A stretch of 64,000 nucleotides of DNA, from assembly GCA_905250125.1 (NCBI GenBank), contig CAJNOL010000662.1, positions 49,365 to 113,364 of the forward strand, given 5' to 3'. The stretch comes from Rotaria sordida. Taxonomy: Eukaryota > Rotifera > Eurotatoria > Philodinida > Philodinidae. The notes under the pieces were generated by a model, which was given only the letters and a program-made list of their open reading frames with translations, was not told where the DNA came from and did not search any database. Shown here piece after piece: positions 1 to 12,760 of the stretch. Within the stretch, counting starts at the first letter, position 1; each line of letters begins with the position of its first letter. The translations under genes and the position numbers were made by a program.

Positions 1-590
1 GATAAGGAAAAAGTTGAATATAGTGATTCCTAGAGGCCTTAGCAGAAGATCATGAAGGTAGTAGAGCAGTGCCCTACAATCTTGAAGGAAATTCATCCAA
101 TATAGTTTCCCTGTTGATAATTATTACGTTTTTCTTTTTTATGGTGGTAGAGCAGTGCGCACGTTTGTTTACGTCACGACTAGTCTCTTCTACTTTTTGC
201 TCTGTATCTATGAGAGTTTTGACTCGTTGTCTATCTGTTGAACTCTGAAAGACAGTTCACTATCTGTTAAGCAGTCTATCTCTAATTGTAGACTGTAACA
301 ACTATATATATATATATATATATAGACTGATAACAGGAGGAAAAAACTCATACGGTAAAAATCTCGTAAATTATAAAGAAGATTAGAAGGAAAGGAAACT
401 CTATGACGCATGACTAACAATAAGAGAAAAACAAATATACGGATATAATTATATAGATAACGAGGATTATTTTAAGAAACGATTAAACTCAAGATATCTG
501 TCTTTCATTACGGATACTTATTAACAATGTGTAGGAGTTTTCAAATTGATACATGAATTTATTCGATTATATTATCCAAATAGTGATTTA
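1..590. other. Gene-free AT-rich DNA with a TA microsatellite
   Basis: No coding pattern is seen. A short (TA)n run sits at about 303-325. The phrase gtagagcagtgc occurs twice (about 64 and 146), suggesting a small diverged repeat. The open frame on the minus strand here reads through the microsatellite and does not look like protein. Confidence 0.5.
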
Positions 591-594
591 TATA

Positions 595-1120
595 AAGAAT
601 TTTCCAAAATGAAAATGATTGCTGGTTTTTTCAAGAAAAAGATTTCTGAAAAAATCAAAACTCAAGTTTTTCATCTCCTAAAATTCGAAAATAAAATTCT
701 ATTTGAATTACATAGAATGATATAGAGCAAATAATTCTCTACACAAAAAAAACAACATCTTTCAGCTTTCTACAACGTTTTTTTGACCAAGATACTTCAA
801 TATTACGGAAGACACAAAAATGGCGATGCCACAAGTTGTACACAGATTAAAAAGATTCATATTTATACTCTAAAGGTAATACTTCATCGTAAGCTTAATT
901 GAAACACTGTTAGCTCAACAGGCGGATATAAAAAGACTTTTTTTTGATCATCTGTATACAAAAAAAAAATCCACTTTTGTGACTTCTATAAGATTGATGT
1001 AGTTTGATCAATAAACGCTATTTGCGAATTTCAGGAGATGAAAAACTTGAATTTCGAAGATCGTATCCTTGGAAAACTAGTAGTTATTTTCATCATTGAA
1101 AATTCTCTAGTGAACACTTG
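595..1120. repeat. Foldback (inverted repeat) element
   Basis: The left arm contains caagtttttcatctcctaaa (about 665-684). The right arm contains the reverse complement with few changes (about 1033-1055, ggagatgaaaaacttgaatt). Flanking stretches also pair: ttttccaaaatgaaaatgat on the left matches the complement of atcattgaaaattc on the right. The arms are a few hundred bases with a loop near 860. No coding capacity is seen. It lies just downstream of the GPCR stop codon at 1267. Confidence 0.6.
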
Positions 1121-1266
1121 TAGGTCCCTAATATGCAAATTCATTGTGTTTTATATTTTAATCTTGGAGAGTTTGCATTAATAAATTTTCATCCTAATAG
1201 AAAGATTAACTAATTTTCTTTGGAGATAAAATTTCATTAAAAGAAAACAGAATTTTTTTTTTGGTT

Positions 1267-4200
1267 TCATACCGATTCTGTACTTTGAGAAAAATTTATT
1301 TCACGTAATTTAATATTATTTCGTTTTGTTGATTTTAATTTTAATGATAAATTTGATAAATGAGTAACAAACCATGATTGTACATTATCATCAATTCTAT
1401 GTGATTGTCTTTGATTAATAGGATGAAAATATTTTGAATTCATATCAATACTTAAATTTGATACACGTGTATGATATTGATTTCCATGTAAAGAATAAAA
1501 TGATTGATTTGTTAATGAAATATTATCAAGTGAATTTGAATTAATACGTCGTTGATGAGTTCTTGTTATTCGAAATTTTGGTTGAATAAAATATACACAA
1601 TATTTATTTAAAAATGTAAAATTTGAACGAAATATTGAACGAAATCGATCAGAAAAACAACAATATAATAGAAAATTAGATGAAGCATTTATAGCTACGA
1701 AACAATTTGCAAAATTATTATAAATAAGAACTTCGGATGTTTGAGCTGATACAGGAAAAATTGATTGAACTGTTAAAGATATTGCTTGAGGAATTTGACA
1801 AACAGTAAAAACAATAACAACAGCGACTAAAATAAAAAAGAGAACAAAAAAAAAGAAAAGGTTGATTAATTGATTTATATTTAACTTACTTAACATAATT
1901 GTTGTTTTTCTTTGTTCACTATGATTTCCTCGATTATGTCGACGTAATAGAATACCTTCACGATTTTGACGTTGATCTTGTTTTGAACGACGAACATAAG
2001 AAATAAGAATTGTATTGAATATTATAAGAAGCAACAATGGAATCCAAATAATAGCAAATCTATTAATTTCGAAAAAAAAAATACATGAAACAATATCAAG
2101 TAAAAATATTTATATTTACTATTCTAAATAATTATACTATGAAATTATCTTTTTTTTTTAAATTCTACTAATATATATCAAATCTGAAATTTCTTATTCC
2201 CTTCTTGAATTTTGACAATTTCGTTGATCGTATATCACTATAGTTGGCAGATATAGAATCAGTCTGGATTTTTCACGACTGCTACCGGTCTGAGTAGGCT
2301 AGACTGTACTGAATCGGTCGATCTGAAATTCATACCGGCAGTGAACTGACAAGTTGTCGTCCTGTGGATAGCGATATTTCACATAGTCAACTGTCGACAA
2401 AGTTTCATTATACATCCTTTATGAGATACTAAGAACGAAAAATTTAATAAACCACACCAGTCAGGCGGAAATCCGTACCGGTGTCGGCTTTATCTCTGAT
2501 AGCTTGGATTAGATCAAATATGCATATACTTAAATGTAAGCATTGGAGATGGGCATGATTCGGATCTTTCTAAAGTAAAACTGAATTGAAAAAGAATTTA
2601 ATTGAAATTCCATTAAAGGTAACGAAAATTGGTAGGTTTTTGTTCAATATATTCCTCATCTTTCCAACGATTGTCATCTACAACCCTACTTCTATAATAA
2701 AATACTTTTTGTATCAACAGATCTCGCGGAGTCGCTTTCCTAATTATTCAAATCTTTGAAGAGGATCAGAGACGTATATATACATCCAGCTTTGCATCAA
2801 CTCCTAATTAATTTGTGTATACCTCTTATGATCTGCAGTAGCGCACAGATCGTCAATGTGTCACACTGTCATCTGTATTGTAAGGGTGTGGCTGGAGAGA
2901 AGACTTACACTCACTCATATCCACGTTCAAAGTCTTAAGATTATCATAATGTAAAAAACTTTTAGATAGTTTTTGATATCGATATGAACAAATATATCCC
3001 ATCAAGGTTTCGAAAATTTCTTTTATTTTCTTAGGCGTAATCCCATCCTCAAGAGATTATTTAATTAAGTAACAATAGCCTTAATCAATATATTTAATCA
3101 GAAATATGCCTATTTTTCAGGATTATCACCTAAAAATCAATGAACACTGAAGTTAAAATGATTTATATATCTTTTCAATCCTTGAAAAATAATTTTGAAT
3201 ATCAGAAATTGTCCTGATTTTCTAGAAAACTATTTCATTTATAAGTATTTTAAAATATAGGAATCTAATAAACGACTACTCTAGAAAGTTTGTTCATTTG
3301 CACATAACAGTATGCCCAGGATTTTCAACTATAATGCATACTGAGAAGTTTTTTACGTACAAGAAAACTGTGTAAAAATTAGTTTTTAAGAGTACTACTT
3401 TAAAGAGCACAGAATTTTGAATAAAATCAGGGATCACTACATTTCTTAAGATTTTCTCTTAAAAAAGCTATAAACATCACAAAGTGAAATTTAATGTAAC
3501 ATTGATAAAAATCAGTTAAAAGAACACAATTTTTTGTTTCTCATAATGCATATAGATTTTTAAGAGAAGATTGAAGGAAATACGGCAATCTACTATTTTA
3601 TTCAAGATTTTATGTTCTTTAGGATGGTACCTCTAAAAATTAATTTTAACATAGTATTCTGAAATTTAAAAACTACTGTGTTTGATTTTTCAGTCAAAGT
3701 CACTATATACATTTGATCTAAATGTTTGATATCAAAGAAAATATTATCATATTGTTCTTCTTATTTTTTTTTTGTTAAATAATATAAATCTATTCTTATT
3801 TTTGAAATTAAAAATACATACGTAACAAAATTAAAATAGATTTGATGATAAAGTAAACTATTTCCTAATGCAGTTGGTGTAGCTTTAATATAACTTGTAT
3901 AAATAATTGTATTTGATATATTTTTTTTTTCAATTATTCGTTCAAGTTTCATTTCAAATGCTGATGGTAATGTACATATAAGTGATGCACATAAAACACT
4001 TAAAATTATTTTTCGTGCTCGATATACTGTACACCATGTACGACTTTGTAATGGATATGTTATAGCAACCCAACGTTCAACTGTAAATGTAACAGTTAAC
4101 CAAACACTTGAATTCGATGAAAAATCTACTATTGGTCGACTTATTGTTAAAATTATTTCTGTTAATGATGTATCTTTAAAACAAGGATTTTGTAATGTAT

Positions 4201-5860
4201 TTATAATAAGTGTTAATAATAGATAAGCAATATCAACAATAGCTAAAGCAACTAAATAATTATTTGTTGATGACATTATCATACGACGTTTTGTTAAAAC
4301 AATAATTGCTAGAATATTACCAGTTACACCTATGAAAATTAAAAAAATAGAAAACAAAAAAAAAAAAAAGCTTTTAGTATAATGTCCAATCGATTTAAAA
4401 TATGAAATATTATAGATTCATTCGATTCGTAAACTGAAATTCTATTCACATCAATCATACATCTATTTGAGTCGAACTGTTAATCTGTGAAAAATCTTCA
4501 GGCAGGAAGAAGGAGAGTGTGAGAGTTCACAGTTTTTTTTTTGGGGGTTTCGGTTCTGATCTAGAGAATTTATTCGTATCATATCTAAAAATAAAAATTT
4601 CTTCAATATTCTTTTTGTATTGTTTACTCGATGATTAAAACTTATTTAACTATAATCTTTAGTTTCGATTGAGAGAATTTCAATCTCAACCATTTTCTCT
4701 TTCATATGAATGCCGCATATTTCACAAAGAAGATCATGATTTTTTTTGGAAATTAATAATTATGATTTAATCGAAAAATTTATATTAATAATTATTATAT
4801 TGATATTATATTAGATTCATTTTCTGAATGCTAGAAAAAAAACAATTTTTGATATGTTCGAAGATTGATATATTTAAATCCTTTGGACAAGAATCTGATG
4901 ATTAACAAGATGACATTCGTTGACTGAATTATCGTAAAATATATAAAAATAACTACAGTCAGAGAGATTGACATATTCATGAAGCTTTTGTTTCTTTCTC
5001 AATTCTATTAGACTAATAATAAAAACAAATATAATCAACACATATTACAATATATATTCAATTTTTCAATAGAATATATTCAGTTAAATATTTTATATAT
5101 ATATATATATACAATCTCAATATATTAAATTGATTAATTATCCTAAGTAGATTCTCACTTAATAATAGAAAATATTTTTTTTCAACAAATTAATAAAATT
5201 CATCAGGAAATATTTTATTAATGTAATTCATTAATATGTCTAATAGTAATCTAGATGAAAACAAAATAACTAATAAAGAAAAGTCGTCTTGAACATTGAA
5301 TACTGATTAAATTTCATAGTACTTCATAAGAATTCGTGTCTTATGCCTTTTATTTCGAGAATTATAATTGTTTGAATAAATTATTTGAGTAAAAAATTGA
5401 ATGACATAAGTTTGATTTGAAATTTCACTTATGAAACTATTTCATTAGTCGGAATGTTTCTTTTTTCAAAAAAAGAAAAAAAAACATAATTTACAATACT
5501 TCGAGAATGAATCATATTTTTCAAGTCAATCTAATAATTATTAAATTATTTCATCGGTAAAATCTCAATTCAAATATATGTCATTCAATTTTTTATTAAA
5601 TAGATTACTTAAGGTCGAAAATTTAATCAAATAATTATAACTTCAGAAGAAAAAGATATGAATATAAATCCTTTTCTAGACTTTTACTAGTCTCCTTCGG
5701 ATAGTATGTAAATATAATTAATTTTTATAAAATATTAATTACCAAAAAATGTTATAATAGGCCAAAGCCAATGTTTTGTTAATGTTCGAACAAAATATAG
5801 ATTTGGATCAGTATTTTGTCGAGCTAATATTGATGCATTACAATAGACAAATCCGAACAT
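1267..5860 (-). CDS. Rhodopsin-family GPCR, FMRFamide-receptor-like
   Basis: A seven-TM receptor of 472 residues, built from three exons on the minus strand: 5860-5743, 4329-3822 and 2059-1267. All junctions are GT-AG and the phases agree (118, 508 and 793 nt). TM1 has the GN motif (residues 43-44, made across the first junction). TM2 has the LxxxD-type pattern around LAIVD. The DRY position reads ERW (124-126). TM5 is restored by joining exons 2 and 3. A long basic ICL3 follows. TM6 lacks CWxP and reads VCQIP. TM7 ends in a NxSxNFxxY-type motif (NASSNFLLYC) followed by a basic helix 8 (FRSIFR). TM6 and TM7 resemble FMRFamide or myosuppressin receptors, so a peptide ligand and plasma-membrane location are inferred. 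Both introns are unusually long (1,413 and 1,762 bp). Confidence 0.87.
2060..3821 (-). other. Long second intron of the first GPCR
   Basis: It is 1,762 bp where most introns of the window are 50-85 bp. Around 2220-2560 it has a patch richer in G+C than its surroundings (with accggtctga and gtaccggtgt). At about 3350-3700 it holds a foldback: gaataaaat followed by ttctcttaaaaa on the left pairs with its complement on the right. No exon was found inside. Confidence 0.6.
3345..3705. repeat. Small foldback element inside a GPCR intron
   Basis: Left-arm ttttgaataaaat (about 3415-3428) and ttctcttaaaaa (about 3457-3469) both recur as reverse complements on the right (about 3552-3610, tttttaagagaaga and attttattcaag). 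Arms are roughly 100 bp and diverged. No target duplication could be defined. Confidence 0.45.
4330..5742 (-). other. Long first intron of the first GPCR
   Basis: It has 1,413 bp of very AT-rich sequence with a (TA)n tract near 5093-5111. The donor is the GT at 5742-5741 and the acceptor follows a long pyrimidine tract ending tttcatag (4331-4330). No repeat family or internal exon was recognised. Confidence 0.6.
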
Positions 5861-8800
5861 AATTTATAATAATTGATTGATTTATCATATGAAATTAATC
5901 AAAAATAATATGAAAATATATAACACATACTTGATTAATTTAGTATGTTATTTTCTATTATTCATAATAAACTGGCAAATTTGTAACGTTATTCTATTAT
6001 CTAGAAAAATAACAATAACAAAACAAAATTATCTCGCTAAGATAAGAACAAAAATCTAAACGTTAGGAAATAAACAGATGTCTATCATGATAGAAGCGCA
6101 CGTCTACATAAGATATATACTTAATATTTCATTTAATCAAATATACGTTGGAAGTAGTCGAGAAAAATAGAGAATAAGATAAAAGAAAATTCATTCGACT
6201 TCTAATTATTATACTAATAACAAGTATGACAAAAAAAAAAGATTAATATTTCAATAATGTAATCATCATATATATATTTTTTTTGTTCTTATATCGGAAA
6301 TTGTTTTGCTGATGATTCTATAACAATGAACAAAATTTTACTGATAATCATCAAGCAGAAATTACATAATGTTTAATTAATTCAACACAATGACTAAAAC
6401 TATTAAAGATTATGTTCAAGATATTTAATAGAAAATGTAATGGACCGTATTAAATTTCCTGTATGAATGACATTGGTATTCTATGATTGTACTTGAAAAA
6501 CCTTTCTTTTTATTTTTATCCATTAATCTTCTCAGGTTTTTTTTCTGCTTAGAAAATCTACTTGTCAATTGATGTTGTTTTTTTTTCCCTATCGTATTTG
6601 TAAATAATACATAAAGATATAATTTTATTATTTTAAGATACTCTACAATATATGAGATTACTATATATGTCTAAAGTTAATGATAATAATAGATTTTAAG
6701 CTATCATTGGTTTTGCTTACAATAGAAAGAGACTTTTGAAAATAAAACAAAAATTAGCAATCTATATTCATTATATACTTCATTTGATTACTCTGATCAA
6801 ACTACGTTTAAAAAGAAAAAAAAAAAACAGAAGCTTTTTTTTTATGGAGTCAAGTATATTCATTATCGATAGCAAAATTAAAAAAACAAAACGAGAAATA
6901 GTTTCGTAGGTGCTATGAATCCATATTAAAATACTTTACTTTTAGATTTTTCTGAAAATATTCTGCATATTCATAGAATAACTGTTAGTCGAAAAACAAA
7001 TAGTAATTTTTTTGTAGTTATGATAAATAATTATTTTCTTTTACAAATTTTTCTTTTTGATGGAGTTAGAAATATAGTATTATCCTGTCATATTTATAAT
7101 TGCTTTTTTCTTTCTTTCTCAAGTCTGTCTATTTGTTACTTTTTTTTAAATAGATATCATCAATATGATAAAGCATTGCTGGATTGTCACTATTCGTATT
7201 TTCCTAATCTAAAACTGATAATTCAAAAACATTAACATATCTATATTTAGAAATAAAAAAAAAAAAAAGAAGAAGAGTCAACACTAAAGTTTATTGTAAA
7301 ATAGAGACTATATAACGATATACTCTTTATTCAGATAGAATATACAAGCGTTCGCAAGAAGTATGAATCTATTTTGAAATTGTGAATTTTACTTTAATAA
7401 TGAACAGAAAACAAATAGCTATTTCATATGCATATATCGTTTTCCTAATATAATTATATCTTCATTTGTAATCAGGTAAATATATATGAGAATTAATCAT
7501 ACTAGATATTCGAATGATAATTATATGATCAATCGGAATTTTCTCCTCACCTTTTATTTAATCATGCGTACAATAAATATCTTTTTTTTTTTTCGTTTTT
7601 CATAGTTGATTTTCTTGTGTAAATATGTAATATAACAGTTGTATACAAATATTCGAATAAGAACAAAATTGGATGATGATGATGATGATGATAATAATAC
7701 AAATAACCCTATGACATTAGTTATAAAAAAAAAACAAACTAAAGACAACTTCCTTATTAAGAAAGACATGTTTTATTTTCTTGCTCTATCGCATCCTTAT
7801 TGTATTTTAAGAAGAACCGCCTAGTTTTTTTTTCTTTCTTGCTTAGAGCATCACATTGTGTATTTCATCAAACAACTGTTAAAAATATTTTTATATTTAG
7901 ATATATATATATATTTCATATGTTTTATGTCAATTTGATCATATGAATAGAAGTGTAATCTAGATAACAAGATGTAATATTATCTTAATATATGGACTTA
8001 TAGTGAATTATCTTCTAAGATTACAAGACTGATTGATTTTATTTTGTTATTTATAAGAATAAGGATGTGTCTATTAAAATAAATATACAAACAAAAAAGA
8101 AAATTATTTTACATATGAAAAGAAAATAAGATTTGTTTGTTGAATTATATATATCAAGTTTCATTTAATCAAACAGGTTTGTAGGGAAAAATGTAATATA
8201 TTTATATTTAATATACTTTCATAAAGTAACATCCGAGTATTTTTTTTATATTAAATTTATTATTTTATTTTCATAGATTTTAATTTTAATTATTTAAAAA
8301 ATTTATATAAAATTTCTGATATAGTATTTTATGACAAGCATCATATTATTTCTTCATGAATAGTTCTATTTTTTTCCTTTCAATCAGATGAATATAGATT
8401 GTCTTACATGTGTTACAAATTGTCACAGGTTGTGTAAAACATTAAATTCTAATAGGAGGTACTTATTGCGACATATTTCTTTAAGCGAGCATACGACGTA
8501 CGTATTTTGAATTTATAGTTTGAATCAAGGTCTAGCCATCTCTATAATGTCTTCTGGTGACGTAAATAATTATTAATTCTATCCGTTTAATTTGAATTAG
8601 TAATATCTTTTTTTTGTTTTTGAAGTTCGAGTTGATGAGATTTTAAAATCTAGTTGTCTTGAGCTTGTTTGATCTAGATCATCTTATTCAGACTTACAAT
8701 GTATTCACGAATAAAGACTAATCTAGAAAGAAAAAGAATTCCGAAAATCCTGAAAAGTTCAGAATACATAGCATGTATAGACTATTGACATCATCCTGCT

Positions 8801-9243
8801 AAGATAATTAGTTTGATTATTGTGTATTTCATTAAATGAATAGCAAAAAAAATATATATATATGACGTAGAAGCTTTAATGAGTCACATTTACAATATTG
8901 AATAAGTCGATGAAAGTATAGAGATTAATAAGAATAAACAACAATGATATTCATTAGAAATTATCAATAGAATTATTTCATTTTCATTTTCTAAAAAAAA
9001 AAAAAAAGAACAAAAGAATTTCTCAATATAACAGATACCAATCCATAATAGAAACATCGATCTATAAGACTATCAAACATTTATCCTTGAAAATCAGAAA
9101 ATGGTAATATCTAATAAGAAAATTTCGAATTCTGAAAGACCATAGATATTTTATCTATATATGCATCACATTTTCTATCTTCCAGTCAAATGATTTTCAC
9201 TGCTCTATCATCTTGACATAGTAATTATTCTTCGTGTAATAAA
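5861..9243. other. Gene-free AT-rich intergenic DNA
   Basis: No supported gene. It carries homopolymer A/T runs and a (GAT)n microsatellite at about 7672-7692. The small open frames here are runs of F, I, L, K and N codons without splice context or recognisable motifs. Confidence 0.6.
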
Positions 9244-10369
9244 TATGAGTGAATTGCAATTTTTTGGTACGATTGACGAGAAAAAATGAAAGTAAACCTA
9301 AACAACTTTTGAGTAGTACATTTTATTAAGCTCTATGCCTCTAGTTTACAACAAAAGTTCTTCAACACTTTATCGCATATTAGCTGAGATACGACTTACT
9401 TCAACGTAAAGATATTATTTAAAAAAAAAACGTTATTTTCATGAAAAATGTCATTTTAGAGTTCATCATGTAATGTAAATATCTTGAGAACGTTAAGAGA
9501 TAGAAAGTTGAATTTTTTACCGGTTATATAAGCCTGAGAAATATATCTACAGTAAAAATTTGAGTGAAAACAAACGAGCCTTTCACGTGTTATACATAAA
9601 GTAATTTTCAAAAAGTGTCACTCTACATTTTTCAGTATAATGTAAATTTCTCCTGAATGATACAAGATCTAAGGCTGAAATTTTTACCACTAGTAGAACT
9701 TTTTGTTTTGTACCTCCTATAAAAATTTGAGTGAAACCGAACGAATCGTTGAGAAGTTATAAAGATGACAATTTTCCAAATCGTCACTCTACAAAGTGAG
9801 TATACAGACCCTTTTTTCAGAAAGTCTTGCTATATTTTTTTTTTGCTCAAATAAATCTGATAAGAAAGAACATTTTCTCATCAGTTTGGTAATTGAAGAA
9901 TCCTCTTTCTTTTGATATAGTCTGCGTGCTATCAGCTCTATTACAAGCTGAGTTAGAATCATGTTTTCGTCACTCTACATAAAAATGTACAAGTGTCTAT
10001 CAAACAATATTAATGGTGAACGAAAGAAGGAACGAAAAATAAGATTAAAATCAGTTATATATTTGGATAGAGCGTCGAACGCTCTACAAAATAGACTAAT
10101 TATCTCCTTTTCCTCTTGCGTTTTTTATAGTCAGAAATTTCATTTTCTTAGCATCCATCATGACAAAACTGATATTTTTCTGTAATAAATTTCTTATAAC
10201 TCAGTGACAGTATGAGCTAGAGAACTGAAATTTTGTATGACAGTGGGGGGAGCCGAAAAGGGTATAATATATTAAAAAAAAATTGTTTAAATCGATTGAG
10301 ACAAACGGAAATTATTAGCGAAATACAGCTGAATCATCAATCGTAGCAAAAAGTTGCAATTCACTCATA
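9244..10369. mobile_element. Non-autonomous element with TIRs, family copy 1
   Basis: The left end reads tatgagtgaattgcaa and continues ttttttggtacgattga. The right end is its reverse complement (tcaatcgtagcaaaaagttg then caattcactcata). The same ends and subterminal sequence recur at 44964-46856, for example gtacattttattaagctcta against gtacatttttttatgcacta, and agctgagata in both. Inside are diverged direct repeats of about 170-185 bp marked by the phrase gtcactctac at about 9618, 9785 and 9971. No transposase frame is visible. The ends next to TA suggest a Tc1/mariner-like element, but the exact target duplication is not certain. Confidence 0.7.
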
Positions 10370-10649
10370 TACATAATAACACAATTATTAGATTGAACTT
10401 CAACCTTAAAATTTCAATTCTATTTAACATTAGGAAGAACCAAATAGTTAAAAAAAACATAATATTTTTTTTTATATTGAGAAATTTCATGTGTTTTATT
10501 GCTATATCTGAGAATGTGTATGTTCAGTAAATTCAACTGAGTCGATTACATATATAGCTGCAAATATAAAGCAAAATGATAAATGTAAATTTAGCTTAGA
10601 GGCTACGACACTAAAAGATAATCTAAAGCTTTAACCTTGTAAATTAATA

Positions 10650-12760
10650 TTATGTATATGAAATTCATATACGGATAGTTGATTAAAATACGCAGCTTTA
10701 TAACACAAGATTACACCTATCATTTAAGAAAAGATGGATTAAATGATGAAAAATTATGAGACGCTTTATTAATTATGATTAAGCAATTTACATCTTATGA
10801 GAGTGTTCATGAGGGGAATGAGTATACGAGACGCTCAACAAAAAAATTATTCTTACTCATTCAACATGTCAATATCTAAAACTATCGACCGCAAAATTTT
10901 AGGTTCCAATACTTTTCCTTTCAAAAGTTAGCTAATACCGACTTTTGACATTATCGTACCTTTTCGGGGAAAAAAAAGAAAAAAATTTCTATAAAAATTG
11001 TTCCAGCTTGCGTTTCAATAGATCATTGAAATTTTTCATGGTATATACTAAAAGATAGAGAATTCAAAGCTAAACAAAATAAGCTAAATGGATATAATAT
11101 AATGTTTAGCAACTCATGTTTTATAAAGCCTACATTAATCAAAAGATGTTTTTTTGATCAGTTCAAAAAAAAAACAATGTAACCCGTGCTGTGTTTCGAG
11201 ATGAAGAGCTTCCAAGCTGGATTTCACATATGTTATATAGCTTTTTTTTCTTTACAAAATGGTAAAAAAAATATTCAAAAACAAAAATTTCCGCTCGATC
11301 CGAAACTGAACTTACACTCTCTAATTTTTAATGGTTTTTCAATAGAAAATGAACGTTTTTCGTGCTTTTCATTGTCGTGACAAAATGCTAAAGTAAAATA
11401 AATACAATATTCGGAATCAGCGTCAGAAACTGTATCTAATCATATACTTTTCAGTGAAAATTTTTTCCTTTCCAAAATTGGCCTGTGGTCTCCCACAGCT
11501 ATGTTTAAGAGAAATTTTTCTCTCTAGTTCCATGGGCTAGTTTTGAACAGGAAAAAAGTTTCGCTGAAAAATATATGATTAGATAGAGTTTTTGACGCTG
11601 ATTATAAATATTGTATTTATTTTGCTTTAGTATTTTGTCACGATAACAAAAACCACGAAAAAATGTTCCTTTTCTATTGAAAAATCGTAAAAAACCATCA
11701 AAAATCAAGAGACGTAAGCCTCGCTTCGCATCGATAGGAAATTTTGTTTTTGAATATTTTTTTATCATTTTATAGAGAAAGAAAAGCTGCATAACATGTG
11801 TGAAATTCAGTTTGGGAGCTCTTCATCTTGAAACACAGCACGGGTTACATTGTTTTTTTTTGAACTGATCAAAAAGACATCTTTTGACTAATGTAGGCTT
11901 TATAAAACATGAGTTGCTAAACATTATATTACATTCATTTAGCTCATTTTGTTCAGCTGTTAATTCTATCTTTTAGTATATACCATGAAAAATTTCAATG
12001 ATCCGTTGAAACGCAAGCTGACACCGCTTTTATAGGAAATGTTTTCTTTTTTTTCCCCCAAAAAGGTACGATAGTATCAAAAGTCGGTATTAGCTAACTT
12101 TTGAAAGGAAATGTATTGGAACCTAAAATTTTGTGGCCGACGGTTTTAGACATTGATGCATTGAATGAGTAAAAAAAAAAATTTTTTTATCGAGTACCTT
12201 GTATATAATATTGATGCTCGATTAGTTCATGGAAGCAGCTCTCTTATATTTTTTGTACAAACAAAACTTTTACGATAATGTTTTAGTTAGTAACAACTAT
12301 CAGAAAAATTTATAATTCTCTTTTCAATAGAAACCTTGAGAATAACCAAAAAGACTAATAAAAATGAAGGTTGAAATATTTATTTACTGTTTCATAATAT
12401 TTGACACTGTATCTTGAAGCAGCAATTAATTGATCCTTCGAGATACAATATTATATATTGTGAAGCAGTAAATAAATATTTCAACTTTCATTTTTATTAG
12501 TCTTCTTGGTTATTCTCAATTTTTCTATTGAAACGAGAATTCTAGCTTTTTCTCATTAGTTTTTACTAACTCAAACATTATAATAATACTTTTGTTTTTA
12601 CAAAAAATATAAAATGTAAATTGCTTAATCATGATTAATAAAATGTTCATCATTTTTCATTATTTAAATCATATTTTCTTAGATGATAGGTGTAAATTTG
12701 TTCTACAAAACTATGTATTTCAGTTAACTAACCGTATATTTAATAGACAAAGCTTTTGAA
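10650..12760. repeat. Outer foldback element split by a second foldback
   Basis: The left half (about 10660-10800) has ttacacctatcatttaagaa and attatgattaagcaatttac. The right half (about 12600-12745) has the reverse complements (gtaaattgcttaatcatgat and ttcttagatgataggtgtaa). The inner hairpin tip of this element is at about 12315-12545, where ggttgaaatatttatttact pairs with agtaaataaatatttcaact. The left half is interrupted by the separate foldback at 10825-12205, so this is a nested insertion. Confidence 0.65.
10825..12205. repeat. Foldback element, ~660-bp arms (family also at 41.0 kb)
   Basis: The left arm runs from gtatacgagacgctcaac to about 11482. The right arm runs from about 11530 to the end near cgagtacc. 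Matching landmarks include aaaattttaggttccaatac with attggaacctaaaattttgt, and acaatgtaacccgtgctgtg with cacagcacgggttacattgt. The loop is near 11485-11530. Both arms show small open frames that are mirror copies, as expected for a palindrome. The ends and internal sequence match the element at 40990-41990. Confidence 0.75.

Noticed and set aside
4330..4357. Start of the first GPCR exon 2 at a TTG codon
   Set aside because: Those bases are the polypyrimidine tract of the acceptor; the true start is ATG at 5860 in an upstream exon carrying TM1.
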